A stretch of 18,366 bases of DNA from Methanobacteriota archaeon. GTDB lineage: Archaea; Thermoplasmatota; Thermoplasmata; RBG-16-68-12. The stretch covers positions 1-18,366 of the forward strand of contig VBLU01000007.1 in the NCBI GenBank assembly GCA_005879065.1. The letters are read 5' to 3'. The position numbers and the translations under genes are program-made. The notes beneath the pieces are model-generated. The model ran no database searches. It was not told the DNA's origin and worked only from the letters and a program-made list of their open reading frames with translations. Positions 1-6,574 of the stretch are shown here, piece after piece (position 1 is the first letter of the stretch; each line of letters opens with the position of its first letter).

Positions 1-1
1 C

Positions 2-214
2 ACCTCGATCGCCTGCTCCGGTCTTTGCCTCATATATCCGACCGCGAGCCTCAACCCGACGTCGGTGACCTTGACCTCCGGCGGCACGGGCGTGTCGACC
101 CTGACGGTCGCTACGTCGGTCCTGACGACGCCGGGCACATATACGATAACAATCACCGCGACGTCGGGCTCGATCACGCACACGGTGACCGTGACGGTCC
201 AAGTGACCCTGTAA
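2..214 (+). CDS. C-terminal end of a secreted Ig-like/beta-sandwich protein (5' truncated)
   Basis: The open frame enters from the left edge and ends at TAA 212-214, leaving about 70 codons. The residues are almost all Thr, Ser, Val, Gly and Pro. They end in a run of alternating hydrophobic and polar residues around GTYTITITATSGSITHTVTV, followed by VQVTL. This GTYT-x-TVTxTSG pattern is typical of the last strands of Ig-like or PKD-like modules in archaeal and bacterial cell-surface proteins, so an extracellular protein is inferred. No transmembrane anchor or sorting signal is visible in the piece. The enzyme or binding domain that these modules support lies outside the window. The reading frame is well supported, but the function is unknown. 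Confidence 0.65.
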   Translation, partial: TSIACSGLCLIYPTASLNPTSVTLTSGGTGVSTLTVATSVLTTPGTYTITITATSGSITHTVTVTVQVTL

Positions 215-250
215 TCCGCGACATCGCGAGCGCGACGGTGCGATCCGAGA

Positions 251-323
251 AGCCACCAGGGAGAATTGAACTCCCGACCTGCCGCTTACAAGGCGGCTGC
301 TCTACCGACTGAGCTATGGTGGC
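251..323 (-). tRNA. tRNA-Thr (anticodon TGT)
   Basis: Read on the minus strand, this is a 73-nt intronless cloverleaf. The acceptor stem GCCACCA pairs fully with TGGTGGC. The D stem is GCTC/GAGC, the anticodon stem GCCGC/GCGGC encloses loop CTTGTAA, and the T stem GGGAG/CTCCC has loop TTCAATT. The anticodon TGT reads ACA (Thr). The discriminator is T, a base known for archaeal tRNA-Thr. CCA is not encoded. It is transcribed away from the zinc-ribbon gene at 454, and a box-A element lies about 27 bp upstream. Confidence 0.96.
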
Positions 324-346
324 GCGGCGAGCCGATGGGACGTTGC

Positions 347-355
347 GGTAAAAGC
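347..355 (-). promoter_or_regulatory. TATA box (box A) of tRNA-Thr
   Basis: The minus strand reads GCTTTTACC, centred about 28 bp before the first tRNA base at 323. This is the usual archaeal TATA distance. The same CTTTTAC element recurs before the gamma-lyase gene at 17540. Confidence 0.6.
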
Positions 356-419
356 GTTTTGCGCGGTCCTCGACCGAATTCTCGCAAAAGAATCTCATTC
401 TTGGGAATCATGGAAAAGG

Positions 420-427
420 CTTTATTC
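420..427 (+). promoter_or_regulatory. TATA box of the zinc-ribbon membrane protein gene
   Basis: CTTTATTC is centred about 30 bp before the GTG at 454. It predicts a transcript starting within a few bases of the start codon, which supports that start. The tRNA-Thr box A lies about 65 bp away on the other strand, so 324-453 is a compact divergent promoter region. Confidence 0.5.
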
Positions 428-453
428 GAGCCACCCAGCCTCCACGGGATTGC

Positions 454-1974
454 GTGACCGGTCTTCCATGTCCAAACTGCGGTAGCGAGCTCGCCTTTCT
501 GGAGCAATACGGCCGTCACTACTGCTACGCGTGCGGTCGATATGCGCCGGAAGGGTTCGGGGATCGCGGCGCGAAACGGTGTCCGATGTGCACCGGCATC
601 CTGTCGTACGTCACCCAATACGATCGATACTACTGTTTCCGCTGCAACGCCTACCCTCCGGAGGGCGTGTTCATGGATACGAAGGTCGAGCCCGCAGCTT
701 CGCCCACACCGCCCATCTCGGAACCCGCCGCCACGAGCCAGACCGCTCTCGTCGTCGTTGAGCCACCCAAGGCCGAGGAGCCGGAACCGATCCAGGTCGA
801 ACCCGAACCGAAAGCGGTCTCCGTGGGCGAGGAACCCAAGACCGTTTCCGTGGATCAAGAGGCCAACGCCGTCTTCTCGGAAGAGAGAGCGGAGCCCGCG
901 CCGGTCCTCGCGGCGGGACCAACCCTTCAAGCGGTACCTGAGGCACGAGCCGAAGAGGAAATCTCCCAGGAGGAGCCCGCCCCACCGGTCGCGAAGCCGG
1001 CCCTCGTCCGCGCAGAAATCCGGGAGGCCAAGAAACCCGTTCTCATGGACCTCTGCAAGGCATACGGTCTCGATCCTAGCGGTACGAAAGAACAGCTCCG
1101 GGAACGGTTGCTCAGCTACCTTGATGACAGCGAGGCCGAACGGCGACCGGGGACAAGTCCCATGGAGATTCCAATCGTGTTTCCGCAAGCCGCGGAGGAA
1201 TCTGCCACGCCTCCGACGCAGGCAGAACCGGTCACCGAACCGAAACCTGCCCCACGCATGATGTTCACGGCAGCCCCTCGCATGATCCCGGAGGCGGCCA
1301 AGAAGGTCGTCGACGCCTTCCGCCAGGCCGACGCGGCCATCGCGCCCGTCGCGGTCGACACCGCTGCATCTGCGTCAGGTGACGTGCAAGCTCTCGTGGT
1401 TCCTGCCGTCGCAGCGACGCCGACTCCGGAAGTTGTCACCGGACCGCCGACGATCCCGACCGCGAAGGTCGAGCATCCTTGTCCGACGTGCGGACGCGCA
1501 TTGACCTACATCCAGCAATACAACCGTTGGTACTGTTACTCATGCCGCGCGTACGCGCCGAAGACGAGATCCAAGTTTGCCTGCCCGACCTGTGGCGCGG
1601 CCCTCCGCTGGATTCCTCAATATGAGCGGTGGTGGTGTGATGCCTGTCGGAAATACGCGCCTTCGGATCTCCCGAAGCCAGAGCGGACCTCCATCGTTGG
1701 AACCTCCGCGGCAGCGGTCGCTCGCGGCGCATCCGTGGCCGCGGCGACGATCGTCCATCGGCATCGCAGCCCCGGGAGCGGGATTGGTCTCGTCGGATTC
1801 GGCATGGTCCTGTTCGTGCTGTACGAAGTCCTCGTCGACCTCCCGGTGGCACTCTCCACCGGAACGGCATCCCTCCTCGCACCGGATGTGGCCTTCGGCC
1901 TGCGGTTCTTCGCCTTCGTCTTCGTCGCCGTCGGAGCGATCATGGGCCTGTACGCGGTTCGAGACCGACGCTGA
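454..1974 (+). CDS. Membrane protein with four zinc ribbons and a SAP-like domain, function unknown
   Basis: This 506-residue protein starts at GTG. It has four near-identical CxxC-x14-CxxC zinc ribbons at Cys6/9/24/27, 43/46/61/64, around 343-364 and around 377-398. Each follows the pattern CPxCGxxLxxxxQYxRxYCxxCxxYxP. The first pair is followed by a long Pro/Glu/Ala-rich linker (about 75-190). A segment at about 194-224 (LCKAYGLDPSGTKEQLRERL) resembles a SAP helix-extension-helix nucleic-acid motif. A second low-complexity linker leads to the second ribbon pair. Two hydrophobic helices (about 443-465 and 479-500) anchor the C-terminus, probably leaving the ribbons in the cytoplasm. The zinc ribbons and helices are directly visible; the SAP assignment is by pattern only. 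The arrangement suggests a membrane-tethered nucleic-acid or protein-binding scaffold, but I recognise no named family for the whole protein. Confidence 0.85.
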   Translation: MTGLPCPNCGSELAFLEQYGRHYCYACGRYAPEGFGDRGAKRCPMCTGILSYVTQYDRYYCFRCNAYPPEGVFMDTKVEPAASPTPPISEPAATSQTALVVVEPPKAEEPEPIQVEPEPKAVSVGEEPKTVSVDQEANAVFSEERAEPAPVLAAGPTLQAVPEARAEEEISQEEPAPPVAKPALVRAEIREAKKPVLMDLCKAYGLDPSGTKEQLRERLLSYLDDSEAERRPGTSPMEIPIVFPQAAEESATPPTQAEPVTEPKPAPRMMFTAAPRMIPEAAKKVVDAFRQADAAIAPVAVDTAASASGDVQALVVPAVAATPTPEVVTGPPTIPTAKVEHPCPTCGRALTYIQQYNRWYCYSCRAYAPKTRSKFACPTCGAALRWIPQYERWWCDACRKYAPSDLPKPERTSIVGTSAAAVARGASVAAATIVHRHRSPGSGIGLVGFGMVLFVLYEVLVDLPVALSTGTASLLAPDVAFGLRFFAFVFVAVGAIMGLYAVRDRR

Positions 1975-1979
1975 GGACG

Positions 1980-1992
1980 CAAAAAGGTTTTT
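1980..1992 (+). promoter_or_regulatory. Candidate TATA/BRE region of the RaSEA gene
   Basis: An A- and T-rich stretch, AAAAAGGTTTTT, lies just after the preceding stop codon and about 33 bp before the ATG at 2020. It would give a transcript with little or no leader. The gene therefore probably has its own promoter despite the 45-bp gap to its neighbour. Confidence 0.45.
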
Positions 1993-2019
1993 CTGCCTCC
2001 CGACGTTCGACGCGAGCCC

Positions 2020-3036
2020 ATGCGACTCCAGCAACTCGTGAAAGCCGAACGACGCCCGCGAGATTTCGATCCGCGGCAGTATATATCCACGTGGACCGAG
2101 AAGGACCTCCTCCATGGGAAGGTCGTGGATGCGTGGGTCATCATCTTCCGCACACGAGGCTGTTACTGGGCGCGCGCGAGCGGCTGTTCCATGTGTGGCT
2201 ACGTGAACGACGTCGCTCAGGAGGTCGCGCCCGCCGACATCCTGCATCAACTCGACGCCGTCCTGCGAAAACACGAGGCCCAGCCAATGGTCAAAGTGTA
2301 CACGTCGGGGAACTTCTTCGACGACCACGAAGTGTCGCCGGAGGTCCGCGACACGATCCTCAAAGGACTGGGCGACCGGTGCGACAAGGTCATCGTGGAA
2401 ACCCTTTCCCACCTGTTGCGGGCGGAGCAGGTCGAACACGCAATGCACCACGTCGACGAACTCGAGATCGCCCTTGGCCTCGAATCGACGAACGATCGCG
2501 TCCTCCGATTTGCGGTCAACAAGATGTGGGGCCTCAAGGAGCACGCCCACGCGTCGCAGGTCGCGCACGCGGCCGGGGCGACGGTCAAGACGTACCTGCT
2601 GATCAAGCCGCCTTTCCTCACGGAGCGGGAGGCAATCGAGGACGCCGTACGATCCGGACACGAAGCAGACCCGTACAGCGACACAGTCTCCTTCAATCCG
2701 GTGAACGTCCAGAGCCGGACCATCGTCGATCGACTGTTCCGCCGCGGGGAGTACCGACCGCCCTGGTTGTGGTCCGTCGTCGAGGTCCTGGAGAGGACGA
2801 GGAATCTCCACGCCCACGTGAAGTCCCATCCGACGGCCGGGGGCATGGTACGGGGGGCCCACAACTGCGGATCGTGCGACCGCAAGGTGGTGAGCGCCAT
2901 CGAGGAATTCTCCCTCGGCCTTCGACACGAGTTCGACGATCTCGCGTGCGAATGCAAGGACGTTTGGCGCGCGTACTCTGATGCTCAGGAGTTCATGTTG
3001 ACCCCGGCGGACCCGATCGCGATTCTGGAGACGTAA
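2020..3036 (+). CDS. raSEA: Archaeosine biosynthesis radical SAM protein RaSEA
   Basis: This 338-residue radical SAM enzyme has a cluster motif Cys48-x7-Cys56-x2-Cys59 in the context RGCYWARASGCSMCGY. It continues with KVYTSGNFFDDHE and ETLSHLLR segments typical of the RaSEA (formerly MiaB-like/Elp3-like) archaeal family. Four further cysteines near the C-terminus (283, 286, 310, 312) may bind a metal. In the known pathway, ArcS attaches lysine to the preQ0 base at position 15 of tRNA, and RaSEA then cleaves the adduct with SAM chemistry to give archaeosine. No ArcS, TGT or QueE homologue is visible in this window, so the partner must be elsewhere. The DUF5611 gene follows 38 bp downstream on the same strand and may be co-transcribed. 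The family call is confident; the exact step is known from the family and not from this sequence. Confidence 0.88.
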   Translation: MRLQQLVKAERRPRDFDPRQYISTWTEKDLLHGKVVDAWVIIFRTRGCYWARASGCSMCGYVNDVAQEVAPADILHQLDAVLRKHEAQPMVKVYTSGNFFDDHEVSPEVRDTILKGLGDRCDKVIVETLSHLLRAEQVEHAMHHVDELEIALGLESTNDRVLRFAVNKMWGLKEHAHASQVAHAAGATVKTYLLIKPPFLTEREAIEDAVRSGHEADPYSDTVSFNPVNVQSRTIVDRLFRRGEYRPPWLWSVVEVLERTRNLHAHVKSHPTAGGMVRGAHNCGSCDRKVVSAIEEFSLGLRHEFDDLACECKDVWRAYSDAQEFMLTPADPIAILET

Positions 3037-3074
3037 CGTTCATAGGAACCGCGAAGTTCCGGAATCGGATCACG

Positions 3075-3395
3075 ATGCGCGACTACGAGCTGAAGCGGGG
3101 AATCGCGAAAACCCTCGAGGGCGATGGGCTCCGACAGATTGGCGTGGAAACATTCGGGGAAGCCGGCACGCAGGGGAGCCACGTCATCGTGTCGTTCGGG
3201 GCCATCGAGAAGATGATCGCATGGACGGACGGCAAGAAGCTGTTCGTCGACACGACCATGAAGCCGGGTGCACCGGACCATGTGGCGACCGAGACCATCA
3301 AAGCCTTCAACACGTTTCTCGAGAGGGCGACTGGCTATACCGCAAAAGAGCGGAGCAAGAAGGCACAGGCGGCAGCGAAAAAGGGAGGGCCCTGA
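3075..3395 (+). CDS. DUF5611 family protein
   Basis: This 106-residue protein starts at ATG and ends TGA. Its features match my recollection of DUF5611, a small archaeal family of unknown function: an N-terminal YELKRG segment, VSFGAIEKMIAWTDGKKLFVDT, then a C-terminal FNTFLERATGYTAKERSKKAQ stretch. It has no membrane segment and no metal-binding cluster. The C-terminus is strongly basic, with many Lys and Ala residues. It lies 38 bp after RaSEA. That gap contains a short perfect inverted repeat (3045-3060, GGAAC/GTTCC) and no convincing TATA box, so co-transcription with RaSEA is likely. It converges with L12, 53 bp away. The function is unknown; proximity to a tRNA-modifying enzyme is only a hint. 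Confidence 0.8.
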   Translation: MRDYELKRGIAKTLEGDGLRQIGVETFGEAGTQGSHVIVSFGAIEKMIAWTDGKKLFVDTTMKPGAPDHVATETIKAFNTFLERATGYTAKERSKKAQAAAKKGGP

Positions 3396-3448
3396 GGGCT
3401 CTCTCGCTGACGCTCGCCTGACGGGAAGAGGGGACGGGGGCCTTCGGT

Positions 3449-3757
3449 TCAGCCGAAGAGCGCACCGAGCCCCGCTGCCGCCTCGTCTTCGGAGACTTTC
3501 TCTTCTTCCTTCTTCTCCTCTTTCTTCTTCTCTTCCTTCTTTTCGGCGGCGGGCGCGGCCGCGGGGGCGGCGGCGGGCATCGCGACGGCGGCCTTCAGGG
3601 CCTCGTCGATGTTCACGCCTTCCAGCGCTGCCGTGAGGGCCTTCACGCGGGTCTCATCGACCTTCACGCCGGCGGCCGTCAGGACTTTCTTCAGATTGTC
3701 CTCGTTCACCGGCTTGCCGGCCGCGTGCAGGACCAGCGCGCCATAGATGTATTCCAT
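3449..3757 (-). CDS. rpl12: Large ribosomal subunit protein P1/L12 (aL12)
   Basis: This is the archaeal stalk protein that recruits elongation factors to the ribosome. Its 102 residues show the full family plan: a helical N-terminal dimerisation domain (MEYIYGALVLHAAGKPVNEDN), an Ala/Pro hinge (about 59-71), a Lys/Glu-rich linker (about 72-90), and the conserved factor-binding tail EDEAAAGLGALFG. It is the last gene of the L1-L10-L12 operon and starts 25 bp after the L10 stop. A near-perfect Shine-Dalgarno sequence fixes its ATG. A 6-bp hairpin (CTTCGG/CCGAAG, 3442-3458) spans the stop codon and could mark the mRNA end, although no T-tract follows it. Confidence 0.97.
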   Translation of the reverse strand: MEYIYGALVLHAAGKPVNEDNLKKVLTAAGVKVDETRVKALTAALEGVNIDEALKAAVAMPAAAPAAAPAAEKKEEKKKEEKKEEEKVSEDEAAAGLGALFG

Positions 3758-3762
3758 CCGTG

Positions 3763-3773
3763 TTCACCTCCTT
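3763..3773 (-). promoter_or_regulatory. Shine-Dalgarno site of L12
   Basis: The minus strand reads AAGGAGGTGAA, ending about 5 bases before the ATG at 3757. It is almost fully complementary to the archaeal 16S 3' end. It lies in the short L10-L12 gap and indicates strong independent initiation, consistent with L12 being needed in several copies per ribosome. Confidence 0.85.
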
Positions 3774-3782
3774 GTTCGATCA

Positions 3783-4664
3783 TCATCCGATTTGTGAGCG
3801 GAGCTCCTCGTCGGCCGCACCGGGTGCACGGGCCGCGAGGGCGAGCATCTGGGCCTGGGCCTTGGCCAACAGGAGCTTGACCGTTTCCTTCGTCGGGAAC
3901 TCCGATTCGACGGCGAGGCTGACGGCCTCCGAATGAGCTTTCGCGAGGAGCGGTCGAATCGTCCCCTTGGTCGGGTAGGCCGCCGCGAGCGCGAGGGCGA
4001 GGGCTTCCATGCCCGCCTGGGCAATCTGGCCACGGACGACCACATCGTCGATGGCGAGCGCATCGCGCTGGAAGACCGTCCCCGCCTCGTATGCACCGCG
4101 CAGGTCCAGCCCCACGACGAGGGGGAATATCTCGAGCCTTGCGAGCTGTTGAGCGACGTCCCTCGGAATTCGCTGCCCGGCCTTCACCATGAGTTTGTCC
4201 TGACGGATGACGACCTTCCCGCGCTCGATCGCGGCGGGGATGCCGGCCTTCTGGAGCTCCCCGACAACGGGACCGGGTTTGAAAGGCGTCTCGCCCGCCC
4301 GGACCCAGAGGTCCTCGGGAGCGACCTCACCTCCTCGGGCGGGGGCCCGGGTCTTCGTCGCCTCGAGTTCCTTGAACAAACGGAACGGATTGATGTCGGC
4401 GGTCACGACCGCCGTCTGCCCTTCGATCGTCTCCCCCAATTTCACGAGATCCGGTTTCTTTGCGTTCGCCTGTTCCAACGCGAGCCGAAGCAGATTGTTC
4501 TTTGCGACCGTAATCGTCGCGCGGCCCCAGAGTTTCTTGCGGATCGCCTGGAACTGCGGTGCGGGGATCCCGTGGATGTTCACGATCCCGACTACCTGCG
4601 CCTTGGCGCATCGAGAGGCAAGATCCTCCACGAGCCGTTTCTTGACCGGAGCGACGTGGGCCAT
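3783..4664 (-). CDS. rpl10: Large ribosomal subunit protein P0/L10 (uL10), lacking the usual acidic tail
   Basis: uL10 anchors the stalk to 23S rRNA and carries the L12 dimers. From ATG 4664 it has 293 residues. The N-terminal rRNA-binding domain (MAHVAPVKKRLVEDLA, VVGIVNIHGIPAPQFQAIRKKL, ITVAKNNLLRLALE) is followed by an insertion domain and a C-terminal helical spine. That spine contains three repeated Ala/Leu-rich segments (FPTK/YPTK..LLAKA) that serve as L12-docking sites. The open frame has a GTG three codons earlier, but the AGGTGAT site favours the ATG. The protein ends DEELRSQIG, without the charged linker and GxLF-type tail that archaeal P0 and P1 proteins usually share. L12 in the same operon keeps that tail. 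No frameshift is visible that would restore one. Confidence 0.94.
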   Translation of the reverse strand: MAHVAPVKKRLVEDLASRCAKAQVVGIVNIHGIPAPQFQAIRKKLWGRATITVAKNNLLRLALEQANAKKPDLVKLGETIEGQTAVVTADINPFRLFKELEATKTRAPARGGEVAPEDLWVRAGETPFKPGPVVGELQKAGIPAAIERGKVVIRQDKLMVKAGQRIPRDVAQQLARLEIFPLVVGLDLRGAYEAGTVFQRDALAIDDVVVRGQIAQAGMEALALALAAAYPTKGTIRPLLAKAHSEAVSLAVESEFPTKETVKLLLAKAQAQMLALAARAPGAADEELRSQIG

Positions 4665-4668
4665 CGAG

Positions 4669-4675
4669 ATCACCT
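4669..4675 (-). promoter_or_regulatory. Shine-Dalgarno site of L10
   Basis: The minus strand reads AGGTGAT, four bases before the ATG at 4664. Its first base belongs to the L1 stop codon TAA, so termination on L1 and initiation on L10 are coupled. It selects ATG 4664 over the GTG at 4673, which lies inside the site. Confidence 0.8.
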
Positions 4676-5313
4676 TAGAGGTACTTCACCGCGGGACCCA
4701 TCGTCGTTTTCACGTAGGCCGATTGGATGTTGAAGCGTCCCCGCTCGAGCTTTCCCACCACCCGCCGCATCAGGGCGTCCAAGTTCTCCGCGAGATCCTC
4801 GGGAGGCATGTCCCGCGTGCCAATCGCGGCATGGAACGTCCGCTTGTCCCGACTCCGGACGCGGACCGTATTCCGCATCGCGGTGATCAAGTTCGTCGGG
4901 TCTGCCGTGGGCGGCACCGGTCGCGGCATCTTCCCCCGAGGTCCCAGGACGACACCGAGTCGCTTCCCGATCACGGGCATCAATGGCGCTTCGGCGATGA
5001 AGAAGTCACACGATTGCGCGAGGGCGCGAGCCTTTCTTTTGTCGGTCGCGTATTCCTCGATCTCCTGCGGTTGGATGACCAAGTCCGCGACGTTTCTCGC
5101 CTTCAGGGCGAGCTCGCCGGAAGCGAACACGCAGATGCGAATCGGTTTGCCACGTCCCTTCGGCAGGACCACTTCCTCGTCCACCCGATTCTTCGGGACG
5201 GACAAGTCGATGTCTCGCAGGTTCACGGCGAGCTCAACGGACTCCTTGAACTGCCGAGGCTTTGCGGCCTCCAGGAGCTTCCGGATGGTCTCGACCGAAT
5301 GCTTGTCCGCCAC
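4675..5313 (-). CDS. rpl1: Large ribosomal subunit protein L1 (uL1)
   Basis: uL1 forms the mobile L1 stalk at the ribosomal E site. This 212-residue protein starts at GTG and carries family hallmarks: the N-terminal FKESVELAVNLRDIDLSVPKN, the VFASGELALKAR domain-II segment, and the LGPRGKMPRPVPP loop that contacts rRNA. It ends with FNIQSAYVKTTMGPAVKYL. The GTG is preceded by AGGTGG at a 9-base spacing. L1 is the first gene of the L1-L10-L12 operon and has its own TATA box about 75 bp upstream, which leaves a leader of roughly 50 nt. In some archaea L1 represses its own operon by binding its mRNA near the start. I could not identify a convincing L1-binding mimic here. Confidence 0.97.
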   Translation of the reverse strand: MADKHSVETIRKLLEAAKPRQFKESVELAVNLRDIDLSVPKNRVDEEVVLPKGRGKPIRICVFASGELALKARNVADLVIQPQEIEEYATDKRKARALAQSCDFFIAEAPLMPVIGKRLGVVLGPRGKMPRPVPPTADPTNLITAMRNTVRVRSRDKRTFHAAIGTRDMPPEDLAENLDALMRRVVGKLERGRFNIQSAYVKTTMGPAVKYL

Positions 5314-5385
5314 GGAACATCGCCACCTGCAGTCCGCTCGGCCAATCCAGCCTCCTGCAAAGGGAAGGCGACGAAAGGGCGTGGG

Positions 5386-5395
5386 CTTAATAAGG
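5386..5395 (-). promoter_or_regulatory. TATA box of the L1-L10-L12 operon
   Basis: The minus strand reads CCTTATTAAG, a good archaeal TATA element. It predicts initiation near 5363 and a leader of about 50 nt before the L1 GTG. The rest of the 5314-5499 gap shows no other feature. Confidence 0.65.
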
Positions 5396-5499
5396 TTTCT
5401 GGGGCCGAACCAGAAGGCGGCGCTCGCCGTGCGTCGTTTCGCCTTTCAATCCTATAGAAGGCAATCCGGACTCGTCGCGCACAATGTTCGCGGCACAAG

Positions 5500-6396
5500 T
5501 CAACTCCGTGGGAGCCGCCGCATCAAGGATTTCGGAACGACGAGCTTGGCCGTGCGCCAGGGATCGACGTCTTGGCTAATCCGGAGGTCGCATGCAATGC
5601 TGGCGAGCATGTACGCCTCGTGCCAAGGGAGATCCGCGCCGCGGGCGAGTAGCTGGACCCCATCGTGGGTCGCGAGTTTTGCCGCTTCGTCCAGGGTCGG
5701 AGCGCTCGCCAACGCCATCCACGAGTCGGACGTCTCGACGAGCGGTCGATTCATTCGGAGTCCCCGGAGGACGTCGACCTGCGCGCGAATGGTCCCCGCG
5801 ATTTCAATTCCCGTCACGCAAACCTCGCCATCGGCCATCAGCGCGTGGATGTCTCCCATCGCAAGTTGGGCGCCCGGTTGGAACACGGGAAGATACACGG
5901 AGTTTCCCTTCGAGATCTCCTTCGTGTCCAGGTTCCCGCCGTGATCCCCCGGGTAGAAGGTCGTCCACTCCTTCGCTGGGGGCGCGACCCCAATCGTCCC
6001 GACGTGCGGTCGCACCGGGAGTCGGATTCGCTTCGAGAACACCGCGAAGCCATCCTGGATCGGGATCACCTTGGTCCGCGGTCGGTCGACCTCGTCGCCC
6101 AAGACACCGTGACCGGAGACGATCGACTGGAAACCCCACTCGGCCACACGGATATCCCGAATCTGGATTCGAATGACATCCCCCGCACGTGATCCGATCA
6201 CCCGGACGGGTCCGGTGGCCCCATTCACTTGGTCCATGTCCAGTTGATCAAGCGTGTCCTTCTCCGTCCGAATCTGACCCCCACACGCATCCTGACACAC
6301 GAACTCGACGGTCTCTCCCGATCGGACCGTTGCGATCGGAGTCAGATCGGGTCCGAAGGTGTACGTGACGCCGTCTTGGAACGAAATTCGTCTCAT
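5500..6396 (-). CDS. Acetamidase/formamidase family amidohydrolase
   Basis: The family hydrolyses short aliphatic amides such as formamide or acetamide to the acid and ammonia. From ATG 6396 the protein has 298 residues and begins MRRISFQDGVTYTFGPDLTP, as family members usually do. Conserved blocks include the VSGHGVLGDE segment, PGDHGGNLDTKEISKGN, the GDIHALMADGEVCVTGIEIAG signature and a late LPWHEAYMLASIACDLRISQ segment. An in-frame ATG at 6444 would add 16 residues. The TATA-like CTTATCTA at 6431-6438 lies between the two and points to 6396. The gene is divergent from the TrmB-family regulator across a gap containing two inverted repeats, so regulation by that protein is plausible. Substrate cannot be read from sequence. 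It sits between L11 and L1, genes that are contiguous in many archaea. Confidence 0.9.
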   Translation of the reverse strand: MRRISFQDGVTYTFGPDLTPIATVRSGETVEFVCQDACGGQIRTEKDTLDQLDMDQVNGATGPVRVIGSRAGDVIRIQIRDIRVAEWGFQSIVSGHGVLGDEVDRPRTKVIPIQDGFAVFSKRIRLPVRPHVGTIGVAPPAKEWTTFYPGDHGGNLDTKEISKGNSVYLPVFQPGAQLAMGDIHALMADGEVCVTGIEIAGTIRAQVDVLRGLRMNRPLVETSDSWMALASAPTLDEAAKLATHDGVQLLARGADLPWHEAYMLASIACDLRISQDVDPWRTAKLVVPKSLMRRLPRS

Positions 6397-6430
6397 CGAA
6401 GCCGCCTCATTCGATAGAACCGGTTCACGG

Positions 6431-6438
6431 TAGATAAG
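6431..6438 (-). promoter_or_regulatory. Candidate TATA box of the amidase gene
   Basis: The minus strand reads CTTATCTA, about 38 bp before ATG 6396, giving a predicted leader of about 10-12 nt. It lies inside the longer open frame (start 6444), so if it is used the longer start cannot be translated from this transcript. Confidence 0.4.
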
Positions 6439-6488
6439 CGACATGGCGACAGGCGTATCTACAATTCCATCGGTCCATCCCGGTGAAG

Positions 6489-6506
6489 CGAGATTCCAGA
6501 ATCTCG
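6489..6506. repeat. Perfect 8-bp inverted repeat, candidate operator
   Basis: CGAGATTC-CA-GAATCTCG is an 18-bp perfect dyad with a 2-bp centre. It sits in the divergent gap between the amidase and the regulator. The size and symmetry fit a dimeric winged-helix binding site. It is less likely a terminator because both flanking genes are transcribed away from it. Confidence 0.6.
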
Positions 6507-6513
6507 TCGCCTA

Positions 6514-6534
6514 TTATCATCCCTAGACTGATAA
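6514..6534. repeat. Second inverted repeat TTATCA-N9-TGATAA, candidate operator
   Basis: Perfect 6-bp arms flank a 9-bp spacer. The site ends about 10 bp before the regulator's TATA-like element, and its centre is about 26 bp from the centre of the other dyad. Its sequence differs from that dyad, so it may serve a different protein or be a chance A/T-rich repeat. Confidence 0.4.
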
Positions 6535-6542
6535 CCACGCAA

Positions 6543-6552
6543 TGCTTTTGTA
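6543..6552 (+). promoter_or_regulatory. TATA-like element of the TrmB-family regulator
   Basis: TGCTTTTGTA is centred about 27 bp before ATG 6575. It predicts a leaderless transcript starting at that ATG and argues against the TTG at 6563. Confidence 0.45.
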
Positions 6553-6574
6553 GGGAAAGCCATTGGCCGCAACC

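Noticed and set aside
1540..2928. A 462-codon minus-strand open frame opposite the zinc-ribbon and RaSEA genes
   Set aside because: No recognisable motif; the composition is that of an antisense shadow and both sense genes are well supported.
3442..3458. CTTCGG/CCGAAG hairpin at the L12 stop as a strong terminator
   Set aside because: The stem is only 6 bp, overlaps the coding end and has no T-tract on either strand. I mention it under L12 but do not call a terminator.
4675..5385. An L1-binding autoregulatory site in the L1 leader or early coding region
   Set aside because: Known from methanogen L1 operons, but I could not recognise a convincing copy of the rRNA-like motif here by eye.
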